Shown in pieces: positions 1 to 7,686 of a DNA stretch of 50,511 nucleotides (its first letter is position 1; every line of letters starts with the position of its first letter). A program made the translations under genes and the position numbers. The DNA comes from Salinicola acroporae (GTDB lineage: Bacteria > Pseudomonadota > Gammaproteobacteria > Pseudomonadales > Halomonadaceae), in assembly GCF_003206615.1 (NCBI RefSeq), contig NZ_PZJW01000014.1:18309-68819 (forward strand). The letters are read 5' to 3'. The notes beneath the pieces were generated by a model that saw nothing but the letters and a program-made list of their open reading frames with translations, was not told where the DNA came from and made no database searches.

Positions 1-59
1 GCTCACGGCTCACGGCTCGCGGCTCGCGGCTCGCGGCTCGCGGCTCGCGGCTCGCGGCT
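1..59. repeat. Heptamer tandem array (GCTCRCG)n
   Basis: Eight uninterrupted 7-base units (GCTCACG twice, then GCTCGCG six times) plus a partial unit fill the left edge and run up to the stop codon of the thioesterase gene. Read in the direction of that gene the unit is GAGCCGC. A related GAGCCAC array begins at the stop codon of the last gene in the window. The array is cut by the window edge, so its true length is unknown. Confidence 0.95.
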
Positions 60-449
60 TCAGGCGTCGAAGCGATCCTTGACATAGGTGATCTCGGTGC
101 GGCCATGCGGGGCGGGAGCGCCGTCCTCGCCGAGATTCACGAAGATCATCCTGTCGATCGTCAGGATGCTCTTGCGGGTTATCTTGTTGCGGACATGGCA
201 CTCCAGGGTAATGGAGCTGGTGCCGAAACGGGTGGCGGTGATGCCGAGCTCGATGATGTCGCCCTGCCGGGCACTGGAGACGAAGTTGATCTCGGAGATG
301 TATTTCGTCACCACCTGGGCGTTGCCCAATTGAATAATGGCGTAGATCGCCGCCTCCTCGTCGATCCAGCGCAACAGGCTACCACCGAAGAGTGACCCGT
401 TGGGGTTGAGATCCTCGGGCTTGATCCACTTGCGGGTATGGAAGTTCAT
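60..449 (-). CDS. Acyl-CoA thioesterase, hotdog fold (YciA-like)
   Basis: A 129-residue single-domain hotdog protein, close to the usual length of YciA-type acyl-CoA hydrolases, which cleave cytosolic acyl-CoA to free acid and CoA. Near the N-terminus it has the family signature N-P-N-G-x-L-F-G-G (residues 15-23) followed by D30-E-E, the helix that carries the catalytic acid. A clear AAGGAG lies 6 bases before the ATG. It lies downstream of mgtE on the same strand with a 57-base gap, so co-transcription is possible. The substrate chain length cannot be read from the sequence; the family call is firm and the symbol is withheld. Confidence 0.88.
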   Translation of the reverse strand: MNFHTRKWIKPEDLNPNGSLFGGSLLRWIDEEAAIYAIIQLGNAQVVTKYISEINFVSSARQGDIIELGITATRFGTSSITLECHVRNKITRKSILTIDRMIFVNLGEDGAPAPHGRTEITYVKDRFDA

Positions 450-506
450 CTGCTGCTCCTTGCCAGGTTGACGCTCGTGCCCCAGGGGTGCGTTGCCACC
501 GTGTCG

Positions 507-1862
507 TTACAGGTAGAATGCCGTCGCCAATCCGAGGAAGGCGACGAAGCCGACCACGTCGGTGATGGTGGTCAACAGCACGCCGCCGGACAGCGCCGGA
601 TCGATCTTGAACTTTTTCAGCATCACCGGGATCAGGGTGCCTGCGAGCGTGGCGACGGTCAGGTTGATGACCATCGCCATGGCGATGATCTCGCCGAGCC
701 GAATGTCATCGAAGCGAAATACCGACATCGCCCCCACGACGACGGCCCAGATCAGTCCGTTGGTCATGCCGACGAGCAGTTCACGAATCAGCAACCAGCG
801 GACATTGGCGCCCGAGACGTGGCCCAGCGCAATACCGCGAATCAGGACGGTCAGGGTCTGGGAGCCGGCGATACCGCCCATGCTGGAGACGATCGGCATC
901 AACACGGCCAGCGCGGCGATCTGCTGAATGGTGTCCTCGAAGAAACCGATGGCGATGGAGACGATCGTCGCCGCGACCAGGTTGATGCCGAGCCATACCG
1001 CACGGCGGCGGCTTGTTCTCAGCGCGGGGGCGAAGGTGTCCTCGTCCTCGTCGAGGCCGGCCATGCTCATGACCTGGTGCTCGGCATCCTCCCGGATGAC
1101 ATCGACCACGTCGTCGATGGTGATGCGGCCGAGCAGCTTACCATCGATGCCGACGACCGGTGCCGAGATCAAGTCGTGCTTCTGGAACAGCGTCGCCACG
1201 TCGCTGTCCGAGGCGGTCGCCTGAGTGGCGTGGAAGTCGGTCTGCATCACTTCGCGAACCAGAACCGAGACATCCGATACCAGCAGGCGATTGATCGACA
1301 GGATCCCGATCAGCTCGTCGCGGCGCGTGACCACCAGCAGGGTGTCGGTGGCATCCGGCAGGCGCTCGTGGCGACGCAGGTAGCGGAGAACGACGTCCAG
1401 TGTGATATCCGGGCGGATGGTGATCGCATCCGGGTTCATCAGGCCGCCGGCGGTGTCTTCCGGATAGGAGAGCACTGCTTCGACGCGCTGGCGCTCCTGC
1501 GCCTCCATCGACTGGAGAACTTCCTGGATGACGGTATTGGGTAGCTGCTGGAGCAGGTCGGCGAGGTCGTCGACGTCGAGCCCCTCGGTCGCTGTCAGCA
1601 GCTCTTCCGCATCCATGCGGTTGAGGAATTCGAGCTGGACGTCATCGCCCAGATACTGCAGTACGTCGCCGTGTAGCTCGGGGTCCAGCAAGCCCCACAG
1701 GATCTCACGCTCCTTGGGTGGCGTGGACTCGAGCAGATGGGCGACATCCACCGGCGCCAAGCCGCGGTTGAGCATGCGCCGCGCCTGATCCAGCGCGCCA
1801 CTCTCGAGGGCTTGGTTGAGCTTGGCCAGCCGTGGCTGTAGCTTTTCGGGATTGTTGCTCAT
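507..1862 (-). CDS. mgtE: Magnesium transporter MgtE
   Basis: A 451-residue protein with the full MgtE layout: a helical cytosolic N domain (about residues 20-125), a pair of CBS domains (about 130-255) that sense Mg2+ and gate the pore, a plug helix, and five membrane segments from about residue 285 to the end. The C-terminal membrane half contains the conserved P-x-x-x-S-x-G-G-I-A-G-S-Q region lining the pore. It imports Mg2+ (and Co2+ in some members) across the inner membrane. It is next to the nitrogen-PTS genes, a position also seen in pseudomonads. The ATG has only a weak AGG before it. No truncation is seen. Confidence 0.95.
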   Translation of the reverse strand: MSNNPEKLQPRLAKLNQALESGALDQARRMLNRGLAPVDVAHLLESTPPKEREILWGLLDPELHGDVLQYLGDDVQLEFLNRMDAEELLTATEGLDVDDLADLLQQLPNTVIQEVLQSMEAQERQRVEAVLSYPEDTAGGLMNPDAITIRPDITLDVVLRYLRRHERLPDATDTLLVVTRRDELIGILSINRLLVSDVSVLVREVMQTDFHATQATASDSDVATLFQKHDLISAPVVGIDGKLLGRITIDDVVDVIREDAEHQVMSMAGLDEDEDTFAPALRTSRRRAVWLGINLVAATIVSIAIGFFEDTIQQIAALAVLMPIVSSMGGIAGSQTLTVLIRGIALGHVSGANVRWLLIRELLVGMTNGLIWAVVVGAMSVFRFDDIRLGEIIAMAMVINLTVATLAGTLIPVMLKKFKIDPALSGGVLLTTITDVVGFVAFLGLATAFYL

Positions 1863-1962
1863 CCTGAACGATCATCCTTGAACGACTGGCGATAGGATGA
1901 GCATTCTACCATCGTCGAGGCGCATGACGAGGATGGAAAACGCTGTTCGTAAATGAGGCGGG

Positions 1963-2232
1963 TTACTCGTCCTCGTGAAAACGAGCGTCGAATAGCCTGA
2001 TGATGGCGTCCATGGCAATGTCCTCGTCTTCGCCTTCGGTGACGACGACCAGCTCGGTGCCACAAGGGGCGGCGAGCATGAGCAGCGACATGATGTTGGC
2101 CGCGTCTGCCTGGCGGTTACCGTGATGGATCGCGACGCGGACGTCGAAGGGTTGGCAGCATTGCACCAGCTTGGTAGCGGCGCGGGCGTGCAGCCCGCGG
2201 CGGTTGGTCAGGCGAAGTTCACGTGTCGGCAT
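1963..2232 (-). CDS. ptsO: Nitrogen-PTS phosphocarrier protein NPr (HPr family)
   Basis: An 89-residue HPr-like protein. The phospho-accepting histidine lies in R-G-L-H-A-R-A-A (His15), and the regulatory-site region I-M-S-L-L-M-L follows near residue 47. NPr passes phosphate from PtsP (EI-Ntr) to PtsN, a chain that regulates nitrogen, potassium and envelope functions rather than sugar uptake. The open frame extends further upstream, but the ATG at 2232 gives the standard HPr N-terminus. It overlaps the end of rapZ by 14 bases, implying coupled translation. It is the last gene of the rpoN-hpf-ptsN-rapZ-ptsO block. Confidence 0.94.
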   Translation of the reverse strand: MPTRELRLTNRRGLHARAATKLVQCCQPFDVRVAIHHGNRQADAANIMSLLMLAAPCGTELVVVTEGEDEDIAMDAIIRLFDARFHEDE

Positions 2233-3163
2233 CGCGCTCTGGGGATCCTGCGTTTCCTGTTGGTGCCGATGGCGGCGCTGCTGAGTCGCTCGAGAGAGCG
2301 GTATGAACGCCCAGCTCACGATGGCGCAGTCGAATATCGGCGTCGTCGTGGTGAAAATGGCGTGCCAGCCGCTCGATCAGGTAGACCGACCGGTGTTGAC
2401 CGCCGGTACAGCCGATGGCGACGGTCAGGTAGCTGCGATGACTGGCCAGATACGATGGCAACCAGCGATCGAGCCAGCCATGGATATCCTCCGCCAGGGC
2501 ATGGACATCGGGGTAGGACTCCAGGAACTCGATGATCGGGGCATCCCGGCCGTCGTAGGCACGCAGCCCAGGGTCCCAGAACGGATTGGGTAGGCAGCGG
2601 GCGTCGAAGACCATGTCGGCGTCCAGCGGCACGCCCCGTTTGAAGCCGAACGACTCGAAGGTCAGGGTCAGGCGGCCACCGGTGTGCTTGGCCACCTGTT
2701 CGCCGATCCGGGCCCGGAGCTCGTGCACCGAGAGCCCCTGGGTGTCGATGACCAGGTCGGCCATGCGGCGGATCGGTGCGAGATAGCCTTGCTCGTGATC
2801 GATGGCCTCGGCCAGGGTCATGTCATTGCCGCGGGTCAGCGGGTGACGGCGGCGAGTGGCCGAGTAGCGCTCGAGCAGGATCTTGGCATCTGCGGTGAGA
2901 TAGACGACCTGGGTATCGATGCCGCGCTCGCGCACCGCCTCCAGCAGGATGGGGAAGCGCTCCAGCGATTCCGGCAGGTTGCGTGCGTCGATGCTGACCG
3001 CCACGTTGGGGCGGGAGGGTGGCGCGCTGCGCAGTTCGTCGATCAGTGGTGCCAGCAGGTTGGCCGGGAGGTTGTCGATGGCGTAGTAGCCAAGATCCTC
3101 GAGCGCCTGCAGCGCGATCGATTTTCCCGAGCCCGAGCGGCCGCTGATGATGACGAGTTGCAT
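2219..3163 (-). CDS. rapZ: RNase adapter protein / nucleotide-binding protein RapZ
   Basis: A 314-residue RapZ (YvcJ family) protein. A Walker A loop G-R-S-G-S-G-K-S is at residues 8-15. The C-terminal domain carries the conserved G-C-T-G-G-Q-H-R-S-V segment. In E. coli RapZ senses glucosamine-6-phosphate and hands the small RNA GlmZ to RNase E, setting GlmS levels and so the supply of amino-sugar precursor for peptidoglycan and LPS. Whether a GlmZ-like RNA exists in this organism cannot be seen here. Three bases separate it from ptsN and it overlaps ptsO, so the three are almost surely one transcript. Confidence 0.95.
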   Translation of the reverse strand: MQLVIISGRSGSGKSIALQALEDLGYYAIDNLPANLLAPLIDELRSAPPSRPNVAVSIDARNLPESLERFPILLEAVRERGIDTQVVYLTADAKILLERYSATRRRHPLTRGNDMTLAEAIDHEQGYLAPIRRMADLVIDTQGLSVHELRARIGEQVAKHTGGRLTLTFESFGFKRGVPLDADMVFDARCLPNPFWDPGLRAYDGRDAPIIEFLESYPDVHALAEDIHGWLDRWLPSYLASHRSYLTVAIGCTGGQHRSVYLIERLARHFHHDDADIRLRHRELGVHTALSSDSAAPPSAPTGNAGSPERDADT

Positions 3164-3166
3164 TGC

Positions 3167-3649
3167 TTATCCGTCGTCGCTGTCACGGTGATGGCGGATG
3201 GCATCGACGAGCGCATCATGCAACGCCCGCTGCGAGTCGGCCTGACGCAACTGCTGCCGAACGCTGCTCTGATTCATGATGCCGGCAACTTCCGCCAGCA
3301 GCGACAGATGCGCATCATCCGCCTCTTCCGGCACCAGCAGCACGAAGACTAGATCGACCGGCTCACCGTCGATGGCATCGAAGTCGATGGCGTCTTCCAG
3401 TCGCATGAATCCCGCGATCGGCCCTTTGCAGTGCGGACTGCGGGCGTGGGGGATGGCAACGCCGTTGCCGATCCCCGTGCTACCCAGTCGCTCGCGGCCG
3501 ATCAGGCGGCTGAAGACCTCATGGCTATCCAGGCTGGGTGTATTCTGGGCGATGAAGGTGCTGAAAAATTCCAGCAGACGTTTTTTGCTGCCCCCCGTGA
3601 CCTCGAACAGAGTTCGCTCGGGGGGCAGAATGCTTTCCAGTGTCATCAT
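3167..3649 (-). CDS. ptsN: PTS IIA-like nitrogen-regulatory protein PtsN
   Basis: A 160-residue EIIA-Ntr protein of the fructose/mannitol IIA fold. The phosphorylated histidine lies in G-V-A-I-P-H-A-R-S (about residue 70). It is the end point of the PtsP-NPr-PtsN relay. In enterobacteria its unphosphorylated form modulates potassium transport and sensor kinases, and in pseudomonads polyhydroxyalkanoate and sigma-54 outputs. It lies 6 bases after hpf and 3 bases before rapZ, the standard arrangement downstream of rpoN. Confidence 0.95.
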   Translation of the reverse strand: MMTLESILPPERTLFEVTGGSKKRLLEFFSTFIAQNTPSLDSHEVFSRLIGRERLGSTGIGNGVAIPHARSPHCKGPIAGFMRLEDAIDFDAIDGEPVDLVFVLLVPEEADDAHLSLLAEVAGIMNQSSVRQQLRQADSQRALHDALVDAIRHHRDSDDG

Positions 3650-3655
3650 CAGGCT

Positions 3656-3964
3656 TCAGCGGGCGCCTGCGCCTTGGGCGCGGGCTTGTGCCTTCTCTTT
3701 ATGTTTGACCAGTTGGCGGTCGAGTTTGTCGGCCAGTGAATCGATGGCGGCATACATGTCGGTGTCGCTGGCTTCGGCGTGTAGATCGCCGCCTGCGGCG
3801 TGCAGGGTACAGGCTGCCTGTTGGCGTTCCTTCTCGACACTCAGGGTGACCTGAACATTGGTGATATTGTCGTAGTGACGCTCCAAACGAACGAGTTTCT
3901 CTCCGACGTAGTCCCGGAGGGCGTCGGTCAGCTCGACATGGTGGCCGGTAACGTTCACTTGCAT
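3656..3964 (-). CDS. hpf: Ribosome hibernation promoting factor, short form
   Basis: A 102-residue HPF/RaiA-family protein. The N-terminus M-Q-V-N-V-T-G-H-H-V-E-L-T and the basic C-terminus (K-H-K-E-K-A-Q-A-R) fit the short gammaproteobacterial HPF, which acts with RMF to form inactive 100S ribosome dimers in stationary phase. The frame is open for 22 more codons upstream, but the ATG at 3964 has AGGAG at good spacing and gives the family N-terminus. It is directly downstream of rpoN, as in E. coli. Confidence 0.94.
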   Translation of the reverse strand: MQVNVTGHHVELTDALRDYVGEKLVRLERHYDNITNVQVTLSVEKERQQAACTLHAAGGDLHAEASDTDMYAAIDSLADKLDRQLVKHKEKAQARAQGAGAR

Positions 3965-4083
3965 GACACACTCCTGTTGCGGCAGATGGCACTTCTGATT
4001 GTAACCCTTTTCAGGGGGCTGCAAAGGCATCGTGATCGATCTGATTCGGAATGGCGAGCCTTGACTGGTTTCGGGCCCGTGGA

Positions 4084-5511
4084 TCAGGCCAGACGCTTGC
4101 GCTCGCTGGAGGACGGAATGCCCATGGCTTCGCGATATTTGGCCACGGTGCGTCTGGCCACGCTGATATCGGACTGGGCCAGCAATTCGACCAATTTGCT
4201 GTCCGATAGTGGTTTGCGAGGGGATTCGTCGCCGATGAATTTCTTGATGCGAGCACGGATGGCGGTACTCGAATAGCTGTCGCCTTCGCCGCCCTGGCCG
4301 CCGACCTGGCTCGAGAAAAAATATTTCAGTTCGAACACGCCGCGTGGCGTGTGAATGTACTTCTGGGTCGTGACGCGGGAAATCGTCGATTCATGCATAT
4401 CGACGCTGCGGGCGATATCGGCCAGGATCAGTGGCTTCATCGCCTCTTCGCCACGTTCGAGGAACCCGATCTGGCGCGACATGATTTCCCGGCCCACCTT
4501 GAGCAAGGTGTCGTTTCGGCTGGATAGGCTCTTGATCAGCCAGCGGGCTTCCTGCAGGTGCTGGCGCAGGAAGGTGTTGTCATCGCTTTTGTCCGCCCGC
4601 TTGATCAGGGCGGCGTAGTCGGGCTGAATGCGCAGGCGCGGCAGGGTTTCGGCATTGAGTTCGATGCGCCAGCCATCGCGGGAGGGGGTGGCAACCAGGT
4701 CGGGAACCACGTAATCGTCGCGACTGGTGTCGAAGCGTTGCCCCGGGCGCGGCTCCAGCGTCCGGATCAGGGCGATGACGCTATCGAGTTCGTTCTCCTC
4801 GAGACGCAGGCGACGCTTGAGCAGTCGCCGGTCGTTGCCGGCCAGCGCCTCGAGAAACTGGCGCACCAGGCGCTTGGCCTGGGGTAGCAGCGGCGTGTCG
4901 TCGTCCAGTGTGCCGAGTTGAAGCAGCAGGCACTCGCGCAGATTGCGAGCGCCGACGCCGGTCGGATCGAACTGCTGCAGGCGCATGAGCATGTGTTCGA
5001 GATCGGCCATGCTGACGCTCTCTTTGCGCTGCGCGCGCAGGCTCGTCGCCAGCTCGTCCAGTGAGCCCACCAGATAGCCGTCGCCGTTGACGGCGTCGAT
5101 CAGGCACTCCCCGAGCGCCCGCTCGCGCTCATCGAAATCTCCCATGGCCAACTGCCAGAGCAGATGATCCTGAAGGGTGGTCACGGCTGCGTTGCGATCG
5201 AAGTCCGGTGCTTCCTCGCTGGCGCTGCCGGACGAGCTGGCGTAGGCGTCCTGATAGGTATCGCTCCAGTCGCTGTCGAGGGCCAGTTCGTCGGGAATGT
5301 CATTGGCCCACTCGTCTTCCGTGGCGTCCTGAGTTTCCTGCTCCGAGTAAGGCTCTTCCATCTCCAGCATGGGATTGGACTCGAGCGCCTGCTGGATTTC
5401 CTGGCGCAGGTCGAGCGTCGACAGCTGAAGCAGCTGAATGGCCTGCTGGAGCTGAGGCGTCATGGTCAACTGCGTGCCGACCCTGAGTTGCAGCGAGGGC
5501 TTCATGGACAT
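4084..5511 (-). CDS. rpoN: RNA polymerase sigma-54 factor
   Basis: A 475-residue RpoN. It has the glutamine-rich activator-interacting region I (M-K-P-S-L-Q-L-R, then T-P-Q-L-Q-Q-A-I-Q-L-L-Q-L-S), an acidic region II (about residues 50-110), the core-binding domain, the helix-turn-helix, and the C-terminal RpoN box A-R-R-T-V-A-K-Y-R-E (about residues 454-463) that reads the -24 element. It directs transcription of nitrogen and other genes together with enhancer-binding ATPases. A second in-frame ATG at 5505 gives the commoner M-K-P-S-L start; neither ATG has a clear Shine-Dalgarno. It lies between lptB and hpf. Confidence 0.96.
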   Translation of the reverse strand: MSMKPSLQLRVGTQLTMTPQLQQAIQLLQLSTLDLRQEIQQALESNPMLEMEEPYSEQETQDATEDEWANDIPDELALDSDWSDTYQDAYASSSGSASEEAPDFDRNAAVTTLQDHLLWQLAMGDFDERERALGECLIDAVNGDGYLVGSLDELATSLRAQRKESVSMADLEHMLMRLQQFDPTGVGARNLRECLLLQLGTLDDDTPLLPQAKRLVRQFLEALAGNDRRLLKRRLRLEENELDSVIALIRTLEPRPGQRFDTSRDDYVVPDLVATPSRDGWRIELNAETLPRLRIQPDYAALIKRADKSDDNTFLRQHLQEARWLIKSLSSRNDTLLKVGREIMSRQIGFLERGEEAMKPLILADIARSVDMHESTISRVTTQKYIHTPRGVFELKYFFSSQVGGQGGEGDSYSSTAIRARIKKFIGDESPRKPLSDSKLVELLAQSDISVARRTVAKYREAMGIPSSSERKRLA

Positions 5512-5595
5512 GGAGAAACGATCGTCACAATCAACGGTGGAAGGCTTACGTTACTGGCTGCGATGACGAGATGCAACGTTTCATGCAAGAAACAT

Positions 5596-5631
5596 GCCAT
5601 CGGCGCGAGGCCAGGTATGGCCGCCGATGGC
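5596..5631 (-). terminator. Hairpin between lptB and rpoN
   Basis: A 10-bp perfect inverted repeat (GCCATCGGCG / CGCCGATGGC) with a smaller GGCCA/TGGCC stem nested inside it. Read on the minus strand it follows the lptB stop codon and is followed by a short T-rich run (ATGTTTCTTG). It may end or attenuate the lpt transcript before rpoN. The T tract is poor, so termination is uncertain. Confidence 0.5.
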
Positions 5632-5646
5632 GTGTCGGGGGGGGCA

Positions 5647-6372
5647 TTACAGGCGGAACTCGTGGCCGAGATAGACTTCGCGGACGCGCTGGTTTTCGAG
5701 AATGGCCTGGGGGCGGCCCTCGGCGATGATCTGGCCGTCGCCGACGATGTAGGCATTATCGCAGATGTCGAGCGTCTCGCGCACGTTGTGGTCGGTGATC
5801 AGAACGCCGATCTCGCGGTCGCGCAGCTGGCGGATGATGCTCTTGATGTCACCGACCGAGATGGGGTCGACACCGGCGAACGGTTCGTCGAGCAGCACGA
5901 ATGCCGGCTCGGTGGCCAGGGCGCGGGCGATCTCGACTCGCCGCCGCTCGCCGCCGGACAGGCTCATGCCCAGGTTGTCGCGAATGTGATCGACGTGGAA
6001 ATCGCCGAGCAACTGCTCCAGCCGCTCACGGCGCCCGGCACGATCCAAGTCCTTGCGTGTCTCGAGAATGGCCATGATGTTGTCGGCAACGCTCAGCTTG
6101 CGGAAGATCGAGGCTTCCTGCGGCAGATAGCCGATGCCGGCTCGCGCCCGGTCGTGCATCGGTGCGCGGCTGAGATCCATGTCGTCGATATGGACGCTGC
6201 CGGCATCGGATTTGACCAAGCCGACGATCATGTAGAAGGAGGTGGTCTTGCCGGCGCCATTCGGCCCCAGCAGACCGACGATGCTGCCTTGTCGCAGCGT
6301 CAGGCTGAAGTCGTGGACGACTCGGCGTCCCTTGTAGCTCTTGGCAAGGTTGGCGGCCGTTAGCGTTTTCAT
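5647..6372 (-). CDS. lptB: LPS export ABC transporter ATP-binding protein LptB
   Basis: A 241-residue ABC ATPase. It has Walker [10 protein letters not shown] (about residues 38-46), signature L-S-G-G-E-R-R-R, Walker B F-V-L-L-D-E-P-F, and the switch histidine in L-I-T-D-H-N-V. LptB2 powers the LptFG complex that lifts LPS from the inner membrane onto the LptC-LptA bridge. The start M-K-T-L-T-A was chosen because it fits the family; 18 further open codons upstream do not. It lies 92 bases after lptA and upstream of rpoN, the standard order. Confidence 0.96.
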   Translation of the reverse strand: MKTLTAANLAKSYKGRRVVHDFSLTLRQGSIVGLLGPNGAGKTTSFYMIVGLVKSDAGSVHIDDMDLSRAPMHDRARAGIGYLPQEASIFRKLSVADNIMAILETRKDLDRAGRRERLEQLLGDFHVDHIRDNLGMSLSGGERRRVEIARALATEPAFVLLDEPFAGVDPISVGDIKSIIRQLRDREIGVLITDHNVRETLDICDNAYIVGDGQIIAEGRPQAILENQRVREVYLGHEFRL

Positions 6373-6464
6373 GAATACGATCCTTGTGGCTGCGCGCCGG
6401 GTATGGTGTCGGCGATCACGCCCCACGCGACGGCTCGAGGCCGTGCCGGGTCAGGGTTTGATCG

Positions 6465-6995
6465 TTACTGGGACGAGTCACGCGGTGTGAGGGTCATGCG
6501 GACTCGGCCGTCGCCGTTCCCGTCGCCATTCTGGGCGGAACGGGCCTGGACGCGTCGCGAGTCGAGATAGTACTCGACATAGGCGCCGTCGAAGGTGTCG
6601 CCGGCCTGGTGAAGTTCAGCATTGCCGATCAGTTCCACGCGTCGCTGGGCCGCGTGATAGACCACGGTATCGCCCCAGCCCTTGACGATCTCCTGGTCGG
6701 GGGACGGCTTCTGTTCGAGGTAGGCGCGCTCGCCGCCGCCGCCCTTGGCGGTGACCAGGCTGACCTGGCCGTTGTTGCCGCGCTGGATGTCGACGCGTGC
6801 GGCCTTGAGGTGCATGCTGCCTTGCTGCAGGTCGACGCCACCCGTATAGACGGCAGTGCCCTGGCGGTCGTCCAGCTCGAGTTGATCGGCGGCGATCTCG
6901 ATCGGTGCACTGGCATCGCTTTCCAGCGCGACGGTGGGAAAACTGGTGAAACCCAGCGCGGTCAGCACCAGGAGTTGGCCGATTTCTCGCCTCAT
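6465..6995 (-). CDS. lptA: LPS transport periplasmic protein LptA
   Basis: A 176-residue protein with an N-terminal signal peptide (hydrophobic stretch L-L-V-L-T-A-L-G-F-T-S-F, likely cut after V-A-L or nearby) followed by the OstA/LptA beta-jellyroll beginning P-I-E-I-A-A-D-Q-L-E-L-D. The repeat-like segments A-V-Y-T-G-G-V and G-D-T-V-V-Y are typical. It forms the periplasmic bridge that carries LPS between LptC and LptD. Its ATG overlaps the lptC stop codon (ATGA), showing tight coupling. Confidence 0.93.
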   Translation of the reverse strand: MRREIGQLLVLTALGFTSFPTVALESDASAPIEIAADQLELDDRQGTAVYTGGVDLQQGSMHLKAARVDIQRGNNGQVSLVTAKGGGGERAYLEQKPSPDQEIVKGWGDTVVYHAAQRRVELIGNAELHQAGDTFDGAYVEYYLDSRRVQARSAQNGDGNGDGRVRMTLTPRDSSQ

Positions 6996-7588
6996 GATCC
7001 TTGATCCTCAGATTGCTGTGGCAGGCGCCCCTGCACGTTGTCGGTCAAGCGCATACGATCTTCGTCGATCCAGGCATCGAAGCGATTTCCGCGCATGGTC
7101 TGGTTATGCTGACGCAACACGGAGGGCGTGTCACTCCAGGCATGGGCCTCGCGGTTGTCGTAGTGCAGCGTCTGTGTTTCCAGGCTCCACGCCTGCTCCG
7201 GCTGAATCAGGCGGGCATCGCCCTGGAGTGTCAGTTGCTCTCCGTTGCGGCTCAGTTGCCCCGTCTGGCTGGTCACCTGCCACTGGCGTTGCTGGTCGTC
7301 GGTCAGGTAACCGTGGGGCGCCTCGGTGCGGATGATGTCGTCGGAGGGCGTGTGCACCAGGCGTGGCGTTTCCAGCCGCTGATAGGCACGCCCCCGTTCG
7401 TCGAAGCGCGTCATGCTGGCGTCCTCGAGATAGTAGTCGGGCTCGCCAACCGTGTTGCCGATGACGGGCTCCTGACCGTTCTCGCCGCGCTGGTCAAGGT
7501 AGGTCAGGCCGCCCCCCAGGACCAGCAACAGCACCAGCAGGCCGAGGCGGCGCCACCAGGGAGACTGGAATCTGACTGTCTTGGCCAC
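6992..7588 (-). CDS. lptC: LPS export protein LptC
   Basis: A 198-residue bitopic protein. A single N-terminal membrane anchor (W-W-R-R-L-G-L-L-V-L-L-L-V-L-G-G) is followed by the periplasmic LptC jellyroll (P-D-Y-Y-L-E-D-A-S-M-T-R-F-D-E-R-G, a clear family signature). It takes LPS from LptBFG and passes it to LptA. I place the start at a GTG because GAGGAG sits 6 bases upstream and the membrane anchor then begins at the right distance. Longer in-frame starts at 7690 or 7648 would add a Pro/His-rich stretch with no family resemblance. Confidence 0.9.
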   Translation of the reverse strand: MAKTVRFQSPWWRRLGLLVLLLVLGGGLTYLDQRGENGQEPVIGNTVGEPDYYLEDASMTRFDERGRAYQRLETPRLVHTPSDDIIRTEAPHGYLTDDQQRQWQVTSQTGQLSRNGEQLTLQGDARLIQPEQAWSLETQTLHYDNREAHAWSDTPSVLRQHNQTMRGNRFDAWIDEDRMRLTDNVQGRLPQQSEDQGS

Positions 7589-7658
7589 GTTATCTCCTCG
7601 TGGTGAGTGTGAATGTGGTGATCGGGGGGGCCCGTCAGCGGTTGGCATGGGCTGGAAT

Positions 7659-7679
7659 CCCGGTGGAACCGGCACCGGG
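7659..7679. other. Hairpin in the kdsD-lptC gap
   Basis: A perfect 7-bp inverted repeat (CCCGGTG / CACCGGG, 7-base loop) in the 98-base gap between kdsD and lptC. This gap is where kdsC is normally found. There is no T tract, so a simple terminator is unlikely; it could stabilise or process the mRNA. Confidence 0.5.
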
Positions 7680-7686
7680 CAGGGCC

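Noticed and set aside
1-59. Heptamer array as a CRISPR array
   Set aside because: Units are 7 bases with no spacers, far below any CRISPR repeat size.
438-1544. 368-codon plus-strand frame across mgtE
   Set aside because: Antisense shadow: Asp/Gln/His/Arg-rich without any recognisable domain, while mgtE has clear CBS domains and membrane segments.
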